A DNA stretch of 64,000 bases from Crotophaga sulcirostris (lineage: Eukaryota > Chordata > Aves > Cuculiformes > Crotophagidae). The stretch is from contig VYZB01000223.1 in NCBI GenBank assembly GCA_013397455.1, positions 1,129,274 to 1,193,273 of the forward strand, read 5' to 3'. The stretch's first letter is position 1. Each line of letters starts with the position of its first letter. Under the pieces are notes generated by a model, which was given only the letters and a program-made list of their open reading frames with translations, searched no databases and was not told the origin of the DNA. This document shows positions 38,047 to 50,264 of this stretch, piece by piece. A program made the position numbers and the translations under genes.

Positions 38047-41000
38047 AAATATACCAGAATACACCTGAAAAGAACAGCAGAGCTCCTTTGGCAAAAAGGA
38101 AAACAGTCCCAAACATGTATTTGAGCTCCCTTGGACTGAGGTAGGCTTACCTTCTTTGAATGTTGCCGTCATTTGAATTTCCCCTTTAAATATTTATTTG
38201 ACCATTGTCCATGAGCAAGTGTGGTTTACAGTGTTAGCACTTATATGATTGCAGCATATCTAAAATATGCTTCCAAGGCTGTTTCTGTTAAGACACAGAA
38301 GTCTAACAGTTATTTATACAATGGAAGCTTAGGAAACGGAGCAAAAGTTAGACATTTAAGTATTGTTTTATATACCATGATTCACTTACCTGGAGACTCA
38401 CAGAATGCCTCCCTCTGCCAATAAAATATATAAAAATATGAAGATGAGATGGGGTTTTACAGTTTATCTTCTATTTTAACCACAATACTAAATGCATTGC
38501 AATACACTGTCATATAGAGACACTCATTTGTTGGACATGCCAGCTGCAGGGAACACACCACTTAACTGACAGAAGGGTGGGGAAACATGAGCTCTTCTTT
38601 TTTGCATAAAAAGGAAGAGAAGAGCATCCCTTCCAAACTTGCAGGGACAGGGTGGAATTTGTGGTTAAGAATGACCTTTTGTTTAGTCCAAAAGAAAAGG
38701 TCATTTTCAGCTTAAGATAAGACTACTACAAACATTGTCAGGGCTTGCTAACAATAACCTCAGTCAAAATGAGAATGGGTCTCAGATGCAGAGGGAAATG
38801 TATAAATATTCTCCATGGTTACAGATTTCAAACATAGCCATCTGAAGAGTGAGTGCCTTCATGTCCCATTTAGTTGAATAAGAGCAGAAGCATCTTCAAA
38901 AGCAAGTCACAGATCCTGCCTAAATCGCAGCCAAAAATTCTGATTATGCTATTTGTAACAGAACACAATTCCCAGAAAACACAACATGTTAATAATGAGT
39001 TCAGTAAGATATAAGTGGGACACAAAGAAGATACATATTCTGCATTTTTAGAAATTAACTCTTGTCAAAGTTTAAAAACCTTGCCTTGGGAGAGAAAAAT
39101 TGACTGGACAACCATCTGATGATACGAGGATTTAATATTGAAAGGTTTTTAGCCCATGCACCCTTCCTGCACAACAAGTCTCTGAACTGGTTTCAGAGAT
39201 CTGGGCTAGCTAGAAAATGGCTGGTTGGAACACACCTCTTCTATCATGCTGCAATATTATTTCCTTAGGTGGATTGCTAATTTTATAAAAAGATGAGGAA
39301 GACCACCTATCTACTCGAGGCTGCAGCTGGGACAGTTATTGAGCACTAAGGAAATTCCAGCTGCCAAGGCTCTACAAACCTTCTTTGCATGCTGAAAATA
39401 TCTTGCAAAGTGGTTGCTAGGTGCTGTGCTCCTTGACATTTACATGCTTGAGCAAAAACACATCTGCTGTTTAGCAAAACGTCATAATAAATGTCATTTT
39501 AAAACATTGTCTGCTGCAGTTCTCATTACCTTGTAAGCAAAGCATGAGCATCGTTTTGGTTCTTAAAGGGAAGTCCTGTTGTGTGACAGCCAAATACAGG
39601 CTGGTTTTTATAATGCTGGAGGGTAGCCCGGCCACTTGTAGAAAACAAGTTAAAATATATATATAAATTTTACTGACAGTAATATCGCAACTTAAAACCT
39701 TGACCAAAATAACAAGTTTTGTAGGGATAGTCCTATTAATTCGTCACTTTTCAATAATGCCATCTAGAAAGAATGTCAAAGGGTTCATGCACTCCATTAT
39801 ATAACCTATAAAGAAAGGACAGTACATCTTTTAGTATACACTGGTCCAGAAGTAAAAAAAAACCAAACCAAACCATATGTGTTTGATCTCTAGTTCTGGC
39901 TGATGCATAGTGCAGCTCTGGAGTAGGTTATTCTCCCTGTATGGATTTTTCAGGTGCTACCTTTGTCTTCTTTAGTTGCTGCAGGGGCTGTGTCTTGCTT
40001 TAGGTAAGTGTTCTGAGGGACCACTGTGTCAGTACAGAGGCAAACAGGTAAACAAGCACTGCTAGGTGGTTTTCAAACATAGAGTCCTAAGGTTTTGGTG
40101 GACCAATAAAACTCATGACAGAATGCTGAAAAATTGTTTCCTCTTGGCAGCTCTTTACATCAGCTTTGAATGGTTAAAGACACCACCTGCAGAGCATGTC
40201 AGGGACTCAGTGCTGTGATGTCTGGCTGTAGCAGGGGCAGTGAGAGATCTTTCACTGCAGCTCTGCTCCAGGGAGAAGCTGAACTGAGAACAGGTAGTCC
40301 ACATCCCACCAACTCCTGCTGAGCTGCAAGAAGCTGAAAGAAGGGCAAATGGAAAAACAGGTCCTTATTTCATCTCTGCTGCTATTACACAAATAAATCG
40401 AAAGCAGAGGCTTTCAATCTCTAAACCAAAACCACAATGACAGTGATGGAAAACCTTTACTGGCCTGGCTGCTCGGTACAAGGCGAAGAGTTTGAGCAGT
40501 GTGACACTGACTCCCAGGGGGTGTATGTCAGCATTGTGAGAGACTGACAGCCTCCAAAGGAATGAGTGGCAATTATACAAGGTCACAGGAGTTTTTGGTA
40601 ACTCACACATCCACAGCTTCTGCAGTATCCCTCTGAGAATAGCACTTGTGGGCTAGGCTTGCAACCTTCAGCCATTATTGCAGGTAGGGAATGAGAGAAA
40701 GGAGGTGAGATTTGCTGATCTGTCTTCTGGGACAACAAGGTGACACTGAGCAGTCCATCGCAAACTGATGTGACAAACCCCCCAGAGCTGTTAAATAATG
40801 CATTCCGTGCTAGTTCACCTCGACTTCAATATCCAAAAGTCTTCTGCACCATTGAGCGCACTGAAATACCCACTAGCTGATCAGATCTGAATTTAGCAAT
40901 ACTGAAGAAGCTCAGCACAAGGGCCAGATTTGTCATGGTACATAGGTTAAGGAAGCTAGAGGATTCTACTGCATGCCAAAATTTATGAATCTATATCCAG

Positions 41001-44000
41001 TCACAATATTGCATAGAGTATAAGGCTAGAAAAGTTAGAAGAAAAAAAATGGTCTTGAGGAAGAATGAACTTGAGTCAAAAAGGAAAGAAAAAAAATATA
41101 TATTTATGTAAATCAGAGATTCTGGGAAACAGAAATGGTTACAGTCACACAAAGCTGATCTAAATATGAAAGGACATATAAAAGCTGCAGACTTTGGCGT
41201 TTTCATTGTATATCTTGCAATACTTGGTCCTTGATTTCAAGATCAAGCTCTTGGAGACAAGAGACAGCATAAGAATTTCAATTTGTTACTTGCAAGGAAA
41301 AGCTCAGAACTTGCCTGCTCGAACAAAAAGAACTAACTGTAACCCTGCAGGACAGATAAAAGGAACCATAAACATAACTATGGTGACAGACCACCACTGT
41401 TGGGATTGAAGATGCAGCAGACTTCATTGCTTTTGGTACTTGCTTCTGACTCAGATTTTCTCTAGAAGGAAAGTCACTGTTGCTAGCATAACAGAGAAAG
41501 CCAGCTTTGCCTGGTCACCAATGTCTACGCCAAGGCAGAGAGACCCAAGCATCTTCCATTCATCCTTTACACACTATCCACAAGTCCCATGCACCTGCTT
41601 ACAGACATGCCAAGACAGTCTTTCTCTGACTTCTTGTGAAATATATACTTCTGCAAGAGGAATGATAAAGGCCATTGTTCTGCTCTGCATGTCCAGTAGA
41701 TTGCATCTTTGAAGAAGATAAATGAATTTGCTGAAGGATTCCCCATGATCTTGAGACTAAGAGAGCTCCATTCTAGAGTTTGTAAGCAGGCACACTATGA
41801 GTTGTTAAAAGTGATGTATTTGCCCTGAAACCTTACAACTCTGTTGTAACAAATCTAAAAGTCATAACAATGAAAACATCCACTTCTGTCACAGTAGATG
41901 AAAAAGAAGAAATACTGATACTATGAGAAAAATGTTTATTGATATACGCCTGACAACACATTTATTAACAATACAGATAATACTAGCAGCCATTCAAATG
42001 CCCTAACTCTGTAAATCTGTGTTAATTAGAGCTAGAAACAGTTAGCAGGGAATGTTTCACAGCATTTGATGTTTATGCATGTTTTGGGGGCTATTTTCAA
42101 AAAGCTGAAGGCAGAGTAAGATTATTTCAGGAACACTGCAGTGTGCTGTTTCTCACAAAGCCTAAGTAATTAGTGCTAAAGGTAATTTGTGTGGAGGTGT
42201 TTATCAAATTTGTGTTAGTATTTTTTACTACAGTTTTTGTATTAATTCAGCAATTTGATACCCAGCTGACACAACGAGGTCTGATAGAATGAAAAAGCAG
42301 ATAGAATACTATAAATGAAGATTAGCTCAGTGACTGACACTGTGAATCCACTCTTGCTGAGAAAGGATGGGTTTTCTGACTGCTCTCTGGAAAAATAGCA
42401 GACAACTATGTTTAAACAAGTTTAACTAAGCATACAAAAAATGAGTTAAATTTCCACAAGTTATTCAGGGCCATGTGTTTAATAAACGGGTCTGGAAAAA
42501 AATGGAAAATTGAGATTCAGGATCCTACCTTGTGCAACATTTTCTTCCTATAGCTGTCAAATGTCATATGAATATCATTTAGTCAGGTATCTAATTGAAG
42601 ATTGATAGTTTCGTCTATGCAGCAATAGACTAGGAATCTAGTTCATGTTTAAACATTAAGAAATGTGCATCCTGTTTGTAAGGAGGAGAATCCTCTGTAA
42701 ATTTTTGCTGGAGTGATCCCAAAGATTTCCTTATTTATAGGGAAGGAAGGATAGGGAAAGGATACTAGCTAGTATAAGAAACAGAGTAGCCTAAAAAATT
42801 AGAACTCCAAATTGAGAGAATTGTATCAAGGTCTAAATTGTACAGCAGCCTGCCATGAATCAAGCCATGAATCAAGATCCATTTTAAGCACTCCTCAGAG
42901 CTAATGGTAACCATATTAATCACCATGTTTTAATTCATTTTAAAGATTATTATGATAAACCTTTCAGACTCATATCAAAATACTCTTTTCAGATGAAGCC
43001 TTTAAGGAGTTGAACTACACAACAGAAGTTTGCATTTGGTTCACAGTTAAAAAAAGCCACAAAACCAAAACAAATGCATCTCCCCAGTGCAGTTTTCTCA
43101 GAGGTACTCTGAAAATTAGCTATATTGTCTGCAATAAGAGTTATATCTTTTAGAAAGCTGAGTCCTGTGGAGTGCTGATCCAGTTACCATAACATCAAAA
43201 GCATCGTGCTTATAACTCATTCCTTCACCTAAGCATGGAAGGTGGAAACAACCTTCGTTCTACCTATTGTAGTATAAACTTAACTATTTAACTAATGCTG
43301 ACTTCCTGGTTGCATTTCTGCATTTTACTGCAGACCAAAGTTTTAGGAACTGGGAATATGTTGTTGAAGTTTTGGGTTATGTTTAAAGCAAAAGCCCTTC
43401 ATTCATCTGAAGGTTAATTTATCGCACATACTGGTGAATTCCACTTCTACATTTGTTGATACAAGAGATCTGGTATCCCTGATTCTGTGTGCACACAGGT
43501 CTCTACAAGTCATAGAGTTTCTCAGAAATAATTCCAGGCCCAATTACCAGACTGAGTTGCAACTGCCTGACATGCAAAGATTAGCAAGAAATTTATTGCA
43601 TCAAAATATTGTCAAGTACTTTATAAAAAAAGACCTGTGATTGATTCCCTATGACTAGGGAACTAAAAGTGAAAGAAAATAAATAGAGGCTTTCAAAGAT
43701 TTTCATATAAAAATATTACTTTAAAAAATACTTTAGGTGTGCTTACCTATCCTGAATAAATAGAGACATTAGAGTAATTTTTATAATTTTAAATAAACAT
43801 TTTACAAAATATTAGAAAAATATTTTTCTTTTCTAAGCATTCTGCCCTGGCAATTTATTTTTTTAATTCACTAAATTAAAATAGAGAATAGGTCAAATCA
43901 TCAAAGTCTAATTTGTAGTGCAGAGATCACAGTGAGTAATCTCACTTACTGAAGCTGTAATCAATGTCTAAGCAACTCCATTATTAGTATCATTAAGTTA

Positions 44001-46717
44001 TTTATTTATGCTCTGTATTGCTAAACTCTTCACCATAAACGGTCTTCAAAGGAAAAATTTGCATAAGCTGAAATGTGTATTACTCCACAGTTTTGCAAAC
44101 AACCTCTTGTACAAGTAAAGCAGCTCTTGTGCAAGAACAACATGAGATCTAGAAGGTCAGATTCAGAGGTTTGCTTAATTCAGCCTGCATAAGAAAATGT
44201 CAATTTTGTCTTTTAACAGCAAAAGCAGCTATAATGGGTAGAATATATTCTAGCAGTAGAGTTGTGATGGTAGTTCATGCTTGCGAGTGGTAATTATGGC
44301 AGCTTTCTTCAGGATCATCTCTGCCTGTACCGTTTCATATTGACTATGAGACCATATGATACAGTCAGGCTAATCTCCCATTAGAATGGATCCCACTTGT
44401 AAACAGCAGGATCTTTTAGGCTGAAATAGCCACCCCTAAAGCTCCACTGAAAACAACATAGGAAATTTCACTTTGAGCAGTTAAAACGTAGCCAAATATA
44501 TACATATATACAATTATGAAATGATAAAGTCTCAGAGCAATTGTCCCCACTGCCACCCATTGAAACAGCTCTTTCATTTTTGCATACTTGCTATGGCACG
44601 TAGGCAATAGCTTTAAGTGCTCATCAGGACACTAGCACAGATGCTTAGTCAGTGGTGTCAGCTCAGTGCTCTAAGAAAACCTACGGTTTCCTAAACTGAC
44701 TTTTTTCCCTGGTAGTAAGAAGGGAGCAACTTTGTCGTTATTGTTCACCAAATACCTATTATACTAGTTCCACTCAGTGGCAGCTGTAAGGACTTAGGAC
44801 AATGGCACCTAGAACACCGGAAGACCCGAGGTCTCCCCAGCACTAGCAACAAAATAGAAAGACAAGGGATGCAGAAATTACTTTGTGCCAAAACCTCTAG
44901 AACCACCTCTTCTGAAATGCATAGAAGTCAATGCATTTCCATAAGCTTGTAAACTCCTAACAAAGATTCCCCCTTTACCAAGTCAGAATAGATATAATAA
45001 AGTTCATTTTATAAATTAAGAGGTATTTTTTTTTATTTTATTGAAAGAAGAAACGGAATTGTTCTCATCAACTTTATTACCAAAGTATTCAGTAAGTTGT
45101 TCAAGGTCTAAAAATATCACAGCAGTCCAACAGGTTTATGGAAAAGTAATTAAATGTCTTTCTCGATGAACCTCAGGCACAAGAGGTAGTGCTTATTTTG
45201 CGCGACTCAATTTTACTTGGTGATATAGGTACAAAGCAATATTTTATAATCTCAACAAAGAAGACATTATTATTCCAATATCAGAAGATATATCCTCTCC
45301 AGTAATACAAAGATTAAATGTTATCCTAGAGATATGTGCTTCTCAATATCACTGGTCTCAGTCTAGATTAACATTAAACAAAAGCTAAGAAGATATAGAA
45401 AGCTATTAAAAAGCCAGATCCCCCTATATACCACTGGAATAAATTAGCGAGTTGCAGCTGAAGAATACCGCACAGACATCTGTGAGAGAAACAAATGTAC
45501 AGACTGATTTGCACTTATGAAGGAGTATTTTAAGAGAAATCAACTTCCATTATTGCCTAGATGTAACCTAAAAGTAATTGCCTTTACTTGTACAACTGTA
45601 TGATCACAAAGATTCATAAAGACTGCACATGTTCAACATGTTTTGAAATGATAATCAGTGACACCTTTATAAAGTCAGTATGTGAAGTTTGGATATGCAT
45701 CACCATAAGATCTTGGTTGCTACAGAACTGAATCTGGAAGGTGATTATCTGGTTATTCAGTCTGTGGCCTATACACGACGTTAATGTTTATGCACAGGCC
45801 ACTGGGGCCTGTTCTGACTGCTTTAGATTTAGATGAAAGGAATTAATTACAGATAGAAAATGAAGGCTTTAAAACCAAAACAGAACGTCAGCTCTTCAAC
45901 TGACAGGGAAGAGCTCAGCTCTGGTGACACAACCTAGCTAAGCATCCAGTTAAGAAACCTTTCAAGTCCACATAAAAATGCCACATCTAAAAGGAAACTG
46001 GGGGGAGAGTCAATTCTCCTTTCATTCCAAACAGACAATGCTGTCAGTAAATTTTTTGTTCATTTACGTGATAGAAAAATTACGTATGTATTTACTTTGA
46101 AGTCACTTCTAGTGTTACATGGCATAGTCCAATTATAGTGATGCCAAGTTTACACCAAACACTTTCATTTTCCAATGTTCTATGTGGAAAGAAGCAAACT
46201 GTGATGCCAAGATCTAGGTCTGGACTAACAGAGATCTTTTGGCAAATCCTATTTTACTTGTGAACAAGCATTAATTTCTGTGAGACAGCTAAAGCAGACA
46301 TTAAATCCTTGCTGTAATACGGACTGCCAGTTCTGACTTTCTAAACACAGGACATGCACCATATTCTGTAGCTTGTCTCCCCTCGGGTGTTTCACACTCT
46401 CAACAGCAACAGAAACTACAGTGAAGAGACGGCTGTGAAGATGCAGCCATATTCATATATAAGCCATCCAATGTAGGAAGATTTGTCACATGTCCCATCT
46501 ATGCAGTACTGCTTTATGCTGTGCTAAAGATATAAGAGATAATATGAAAGTGGTCAGCATTGCCAGTAGGCAGTGTGTTGCTCTCTGCCAGGAGGAGTTT
46601 CCCCAAGTTATTGCTGGCAGCTGTCCATTATGGGAAGAACATTGAGATGGATGAAAAGGTACCTTAGTTAAATTCAGCCAAACTGAAAACAGAGACACTG
46701 GAAACATGGCAGAAAAT
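38047..46717. other. Non-coding stretch, no gene seen
   Basis: About 8.7 kb without a supportable gene. Open frames are at most 90 codons. It contains short AT repeats (near 39,652, 41,095 and 44,497), a 12-bp tandem repeat at 42.85 kb, and no recognisable mobile element. Confidence 0.7.
42852..42875. repeat. 12-bp tandem duplication
   Basis: GCCATGAATCAA occurs twice in perfect tandem (42852-42863 and 42864-42875). A simple slippage duplication. Confidence 0.9.
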
Positions 46718-47167
46718 CTCACCTTGAGTACTCACCTTGAGTACCGTGTGCAGTTCTGGGCCCCTCAGTCTGAGAAAGATGTCAAGACACTGGAATGTGT
46801 CCAGAGGAGAGCAACGAAGATGGTGAAGGGGCTGGAGCACAAGCCCTACGAGGAGCAACTGAGGGAGCTGGTGTTGTTTAACCTGAAAAAGAGGAGGCTC
46901 AGTGGTGACCTTATTGCTCTCTACAACTACCTAAAAGGAGGTTGTAGTCAGGCAGGGGTTGGTCACTTCTCTCAGGTGACCAGTGACAGAACTAGAGGAC
47001 ATGGACACAAGCTTCGTGAGGAAAAGTTTAGGCTTGATGTTAGGGAAAAGTTCTTTACTTCAAGGGTAATTAGCCATTGGAATGCGCTGCCCAGGGAGGT
47101 GGTGGAATCACCAACCCTGGAAGTGTTTAAGAGGAGATTGGATGAGGCACTCAGTGCCATGGTGTAG
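46706..47167 (+). pseudogene. CR1 ORF2 C-terminal remnant, frame intact
   Basis: A 153-codon open frame. The first ~8 codons are flanking DNA and duplicated junction; the rest is the C-terminal end of CR1 ORF2, with [48 protein letters not shown] and [16 protein letters not shown] in the expected order. This part follows the reverse transcriptase domain in full-length CR1. Without the catalytic domains, and with no visible promoter, it is a fossil and not a functional gene. Confidence 0.9.
46718..46743 (+). repeat. 13-bp tandem duplication at a CR1 5' junction
   Basis: CTCACCTTGAGTA is present at 46718-46730 and again at 46731-46743. The second copy is in register with CR1 ORF2 (codons for HLEYRVQFW). 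The first appears to be a duplicate of the 5'-most bases of the inserted element and has no counterpart at the 3' end. Confidence 0.85.
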
Positions 47168-47260
47168 ATGATGGGTTGGTGTTAGTGTTAGGCTATAGGT
47201 TGGACTCGATCTCAGAGGTCCTTTCCAACCTTGTAATACTGTGATACTATGATACTATGA
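46731..47260 (+). mobile_element. CR1 LINE, longest copy in the window, 5'-truncated
   Basis: About 530 bp of CR1: the last ~145 codons of ORF2, the 3' UTR (TAGGTTGGACTCGAT, GAGGTCCTTTCCAACC) and a tail of three octamers (ATACTGTG, ATACTATG, ATACTATG). The coding part keeps its frame without stops to the normal TAG at 47165-47167, and many CpGs are intact. It is probably the youngest copy here. A three-base deletion shortens GATGATCTC to GATCTC in the 3' UTR. The reverse transcriptase and endonuclease domains are missing, so it is immobile. Confidence 0.96.
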
Positions 47261-49957
47261 AAATGATCAGATGATATTGGCACATCCATCCAGCTGCCAT
47301 GATCATTACAAACGAGCACGTTATGGCAGAACATCTTATCAGAAAGATCCTTTCTAAGAAAATATAATATAATTTCTCAGCAGTCATCTTAGAAAAAAAA
47401 TAGTCATTTGATAGCCCAATTTTTTACCAGAGTTTTTCTGTACCCTTCAATCTTCTACCACACTCCTAGTTACATGATAATTTACTCAGAAAGGAAGATA
47501 ACTGCAGAGGATGAAGCATAGAAGTTAATTACAGCAAAAGTAAAGGCAGAGTCAAAAAAAAGCCCAAATCAAACCAAGATCCAGTTGTGTAAGGGAACAC
47601 TGTTTCTTTTAAGAGGTGTGGAACTGCTTTGCACCTGCTATTCTGGGTGGAAATTGTACTCCTGTAAATTGACATAACTATTACACAAATTAAGCCTACT
47701 TAATGCAGTATTGTTATATACTTTGTGTCTATTGATGTCAGCAACCATAACTGGCCCAAACACATTGCAATCAAATGTTAACCAAATGTAGTAGAAAATT
47801 ATTTTTAAATCACATTATTGTAACAGATGTTCAAAACAAATGCAGTGGTGAATAAGCGCCCTCTTAAGGGCATTTGGTATGAATAATGCTCCTTCAATAC
47901 ACTTACATAATTCCTGAAACTTGATACTGAATCTTTGCCACAGATAAAATGGCAGCTTCCAACATTTCCCCTTCTTAATATTTTAATGTGCTGGGAAAGA
48001 TTTTGAAAAACTAGCTAGAGTTCCAGTTATTTCCATCCATTTCTAAACAAAATAATCAGTTACTGGGAGTACTGAGCTAGCAAAAATTTACATTAAAAAA
48101 AGGTTAATTTGGGTGTGTGATACCCACCTGTTCCATTTCTCTAATAGGAATTAATACCAGAATATTTTCAATTACCTGGGCTAGGGGGGAATAAGTGGGG
48201 GAAGAATAAACTAAGAGATTTAGTCTTTGGCTACAGTAAGCCAAGACAAAATAAGAAATACTCCTGATCACTTGTATTTCAGACATTGCTATGCTGTCCT
48301 GATGACATGAATACACCCCAGACTGAGAGGAAGAGAAAAATTCAAGGTGCTATTTTGTGTTATTGACAAATACAAGAGAAGCACTCGTGTCAGACATGAA
48401 ATTGCCCGCAGAAACTGTAGTAAGTATAGGTAAAGACCTACATGCTGTTCCAAAAAAGGTTTAACCATGCCACCTGGGATCCTTTGGCAGAGCTCCCACA
48501 AATTTAGGATGCTGTGACAGTGCGATAGATCAGGAACCTCACTTTTCCCCTGTAACATGGTTATTGCAGAACTGGTTGCAGAAAGTAGGTTTACCAGAAG
48601 CCGAAGCTTGCTCAGGATGGTCTATAAAACAGTCATTGCCATTTAAGAGTTCCCGTGTGATCACAGAGTGGCAGTTTCAGTCTCTGCACACAACTTGGGC
48701 AAGTTGAATAATCTTTTCTCCTTCAACAAGATATCCTAGTGGTCATTTTGACATTTTAGGTCAGTGAAGCTAAACAGATGTGTCATTGCTTACAACAATG
48801 CTACAGTGACCCTAGATGCTTAGGATACTGCCAAATTCTATTGTAATATACATTCAGCTCTAAAACTAACTCAAAACAAAGAAAGTAAATTCTTTAGCAT
48901 TTTCCATCTAGCAGGCCCCAAATTCCAGGTCAAATCTATGCTTCAAAGTTGTTCATCAGGTCAGCAACCATTACATGGGCACCAAGGATCTGGTTAGGCA
49001 CTGTTCTCACATAGCTTAAATAGGGTCAGAAAGAATAAATAAAAGCATATCTTTCTGACAGGAGACACTTATAAACATGGGTAAACCTTCCTCCTATCGT
49101 TGTTACTTTGTGCCCAGGCAAACTAAGGGGCAATACCAGTTGGTCCCCATAAAAGCAGTAGTAAGGCAATAGTGTGGTTTGGTGTTGTTTGGGGTGGGTT
49201 TTTTTGCTCTTCTCAACAGGCTGGGTGTTCCTGTTCTTTTTGTTATGTTTCTTAAAGATGGTCTGAACAAGAGACTTTCCACTTTCAGAGTAGCTATTGC
49301 AGTCTTTGCTTCAGCAGGTGCTCCAGCCTATAAGGAAAGATATTTCAGGAATTCCATATTTGAAAAAAAGTCTACTTTGGAACTCCACACCCCTGTATTT
49401 CTTCTCCTATGACCTTACAGTTAAGATATTGCTCATGGAGGAAACACTAATGTTTCTGAAAAGAAACTGATCTAGAAATATTTTGCTTTAGACATTTATA
49501 GATAAAAGCTTGCTTTTGGAGTGTTCTTTCCAACAACATGCAGCAGCAGCCAGCAGAGAGAGAAGCAGTCCTAGGAAAAACCATTACCAGCTACGTCTAA
49601 AAGAGATGTAACCCTATAAACTTTTCCTAACCTGCTTTTGGAAGGGTTTACTTGGAAATTTTCTTCACTTTTAGAGAAAGTACAAGAGAAATGAGGAGTG
49701 TAGAAGAGAAGAAACTGAGAGGACCCTGTCTTAACCCTGACAATAACGTTCTGTAAGGGTAGGATGCACCAGTTGCTGTGATTGAATAACATCATACTTT
49801 CAAATCAGTACTCCTGGCTCTCCACTATTTCAGTGGGCCAAGCAGGAGAATAACTAAGATATTGCTCCCATTTTTCACTCCAGATGTCTTTTCAGAAGAG
49901 ACCTGGCAGCAAATGAAGGCTGATAGGAGAGCATGAAATTTCCAATCCATGTTCTTA
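47261..49957. other. Non-coding stretch, no gene seen
   Basis: About 2.7 kb between two CR1 copies. Open frames are at most 89 codons with no known domain. No RNA gene or mobile element was recognised. Confidence 0.7.
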
Positions 49958-50031
49958 CTGTTAGGCTATAGGTTGGACTCGATGATCTCAAAGGTCCTTT
50001 CCAAACTTGTAATACTGTGATACAGTGATAT
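49958..50031 (+). mobile_element. CR1 LINE 3' end fragment
   Basis: Only the 3' UTR end remains: TTAGGCTATAGGTTGGACTC, GATGATCTCAAAGGTCC, TTTCCAAACTTG and the tail ATACTGTG, ATACAGTG, ATATGTG. It matches the 3' end of the 46.7-kb copy closely. No ORF2 codons are left, an extreme case of 5' truncation. Confidence 0.92.
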
Positions 50032-50232
50032 GTGCTGCCCAGTGCAATGCGGTGCTTCTTCGGGAAATACCCTTAGCTGAGTACACTGACATAGGTGTTC
50101 CATTTCCTGAAGTCCCATGACCTGCGGTTTCGCTCTGGTGTCGGTGAGGGGTGTTGACGTGAGTTTTTAACGTCTGGAGTCCTTCACCAGGAAGAATCGG
50201 ATTTTCCTGTTGATGTCTTCCTTCTTTACCTT

Positions 50233-50264
50233 TAGGATATACTTGTTAACCTAGGATATACTTG
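50233..50264. repeat. 13-bp direct repeat, period 19 bp
   Basis: TAGGATATACTTG occurs at 50233-50245 and 50252-50264. A simple local duplication. Confidence 0.9.
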
